From positions 1 through 5,119 of the forward strand of contig CAZQLE010000236.1 in NCBI GenBank assembly GCA_964593905.1: a DNA stretch of 5,119 bases, read 5' to 3'. Position 1 is the first letter of the stretch; the number at the start of each line of letters is the position of its first letter. The notes beneath the pieces are model-generated. The model searched no databases, was not told the origin of the DNA, and worked only from the letters and a program-made list of their open reading frames with translations. Position numbers and translations under genes: made by a program. The DNA is from CAZQLE01 sp964593905. GTDB lineage: Bacteria; Chloroflexota; Anaerolineae; Anaerolineales; Anaerolineaceae. Positions 4,101-5,119 of the stretch are shown here, one piece after another.

Positions 4101-5119
4101 TTGCCGCGAAAAATACTGCATCTTGATTTAGACGCTTTCTTTTGTGCCGTTGAAGAACAGCGCAATCCCGAGTTGATCGGTAAGCCTTTTGCGGTTGGTG
4201 GCCGTCCCGACCAGCGCGGGGTGGTCAGTTCCTGTTCGTATGCGGCGCGGCAGTTTGGGGTGCATTCAGCCATGCCCACTGCTCAGGCGATCCGGCAGTG
4301 CCCTGGCCTGATTTTGATTCCTGGAACCTATGCGGCATATCGTGAGGCTTCTGAGAAGGTGATGCAGGTTTTGGGCAATGTTACTCCGCTGGTGGAGCAA
4401 ATTTCGATTGACGAAGCTTTTTTGGATGTAAGCGATCTGGCGGATGACCTGGAGAAGCTTGCGCGTAGCCTTCAGAAGATCATCCATCAAAAGACCGGTC
4501 TGCCGTGTTCACTGGGTGGGGCAACCAACAAGCTGGTCGCGAAAATGGCTACGGATGCAGGTAAAGGCCGGCATAAAAGCGGGGGATATCCCAATGCGAT
4601 TATGATTATTCAGCCCGGTCAGGAGGCGGCTTTTTTTGCGCCGATGCCGGTAAAGCAGCTCTGGGGGGTTGGGGCGAAAACGGCCGAAAAATTGAACCGG
4701 CTGGGAATTCGTACCATTGGCGATCTGGCAGCCGTATCACCTGCATTCTTAACCAAACAATTTGGAAAATGGGGTTATGACCTTGTCTCTCATGCCCGCG
4801 GCGTAGATGAGCAGCCGGTTACAACCGAGCACGCTGTCAAATCGATCAGCCAGGAAATTACGTATGACCGGGATGTGACCGATAAAGCGGTTTTGTTGCG
4901 CACCATTCAAGAACAGGCCGATCAGGTGGGTTACCGGCTGCGGCAGGAAGGATTATGCGGCACTGTGGTGCGTGTTAAGTTGCGTTGGCCCGATTTTACG
5001 ACACTGACCCGGCAAAGCACACTGGATTTGCCCACCGATGCCGATGGTGTGATTGCAACAGAGGCGAGGAATTTGTTTGAGCGGGTCTGGGAACCGGGGC
5101 GGGCGGTGAGGCTGCTGGG
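4101..5119 (+). CDS. dinB: DNA polymerase IV, cut by right window edge
   Basis: DinB is a Y-family polymerase that copies past damaged bases without proofreading. The frame opens at 4098 just after a TAA, so TTG at 4101 is the only usable start; it gives LPRKILHLDLDAFFCAVEE, matching the usual DinB N-terminus. The catalytic acids are Asp9 (HLDLDAF) and Asp104-Glu105 in SISIDEAF-like context (ISIDEAFLDV). The steric-gate aromatic is Phe14. SLGGATNKLVAKMATDAGK and the helix-hairpin-helix thumb KQLWGVGAKTAEKLNRLGI (about 185-203) follow. The little finger begins near residue 246 (VKSISQEITYDRDV). At 339 residues it is still open; family members run about 350-420, so only the C-terminal end is missing. 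The ribosome binding site is weak (GGTG around 4089-4092). The 22-base gap after the lipoprotein gene suggests cotranscription or coupling. No LexA-type box is obvious in the gap. Confidence 0.95.
   Translation, partial: MPRKILHLDLDAFFCAVEEQRNPELIGKPFAVGGRPDQRGVVSSCSYAARQFGVHSAMPTAQAIRQCPGLILIPGTYAAYREASEKVMQVLGNVTPLVEQISIDEAFLDVSDLADDLEKLARSLQKIIHQKTGLPCSLGGATNKLVAKMATDAGKGRHKSGGYPNAIMIIQPGQEAAFFAPMPVKQLWGVGAKTAEKLNRLGIRTIGDLAAVSPAFLTKQFGKWGYDLVSHARGVDEQPVTTEHAVKSISQEITYDRDVTDKAVLLRTIQEQADQVGYRLRQEGLCGTVVRVKLRWPDFTTLTRQSTLDLPTDADGVIATEARNLFERVWEPGRAVRLL

Noticed and set aside
4094..4490. Two minus-strand ORFs (61 and 74 codons)
   Set aside because: They are shadows antisense to dinB, whose catalytic motifs are intact on the plus strand.

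Overview
The window looks like chromosomal DNA of a free-living bacterium with moderate GC content. My best guess is the Anaerolineae/Chloroflexota. That rests on gene style only: a Thr/Pro-linker lipoprotein with a CBM9-like domain, a TrmI-type tRNA methyltransferase, an NrtR-family regulator, and frequent TTG/GTG starts. It has not been confirmed by any search. I see no mobile element, CRISPR array, rRNA or tRNA.

Left part (1-774). The minus strand carries the N-terminal third of hisD (histidinol dehydrogenase), running off the left edge. Upstream of it lies what reads as a complete classical histidine attenuator. In transcription order (right to left) it has a TTGACA / extended -10 promoter, a 22-codon leader ORF with five His codons (HLHHHH) and no Shine-Dalgarno, RNA segments that can fold in two exclusive ways, and a strong intrinsic terminator with a 7-T tract just before hisD. 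This is the most interesting element of the window. A divergent promoter drives the genes to the right.

Middle (775-2317, plus strand). trmI, a tRNA adenine-58 N1-methyltransferase gene with a TTG start, is followed by a Nudix hydrolase gene of the CoA pyrophosphatase (NudL/NUDT7) type.

Centre right (2306-2989, minus strand). An NrtR-type regulator converges on the Nudix hydrolase gene and overlaps its end by 12 bases. Its own Nudix domain has lost the catalytic residues, as expected for a ligand sensor fused to a winged-helix DNA-binding domain. The 126-base gap to the next gene (2990-3115) holds a 20-bp imperfect palindrome that overlaps promoter elements on both strands, so it is a natural operator candidate.

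Right part (3116-5119, plus strand). A secreted lipoprotein with a C-terminal CBM9-like carbohydrate-binding domain is followed after 22 bases by dinB (DNA polymerase IV), which runs off the right edge. The regulator may control the lipoprotein and possibly dinB. Its effector is unknown: ADP-ribose/NAD-related by family precedent, or a sugar, given its neighbour.
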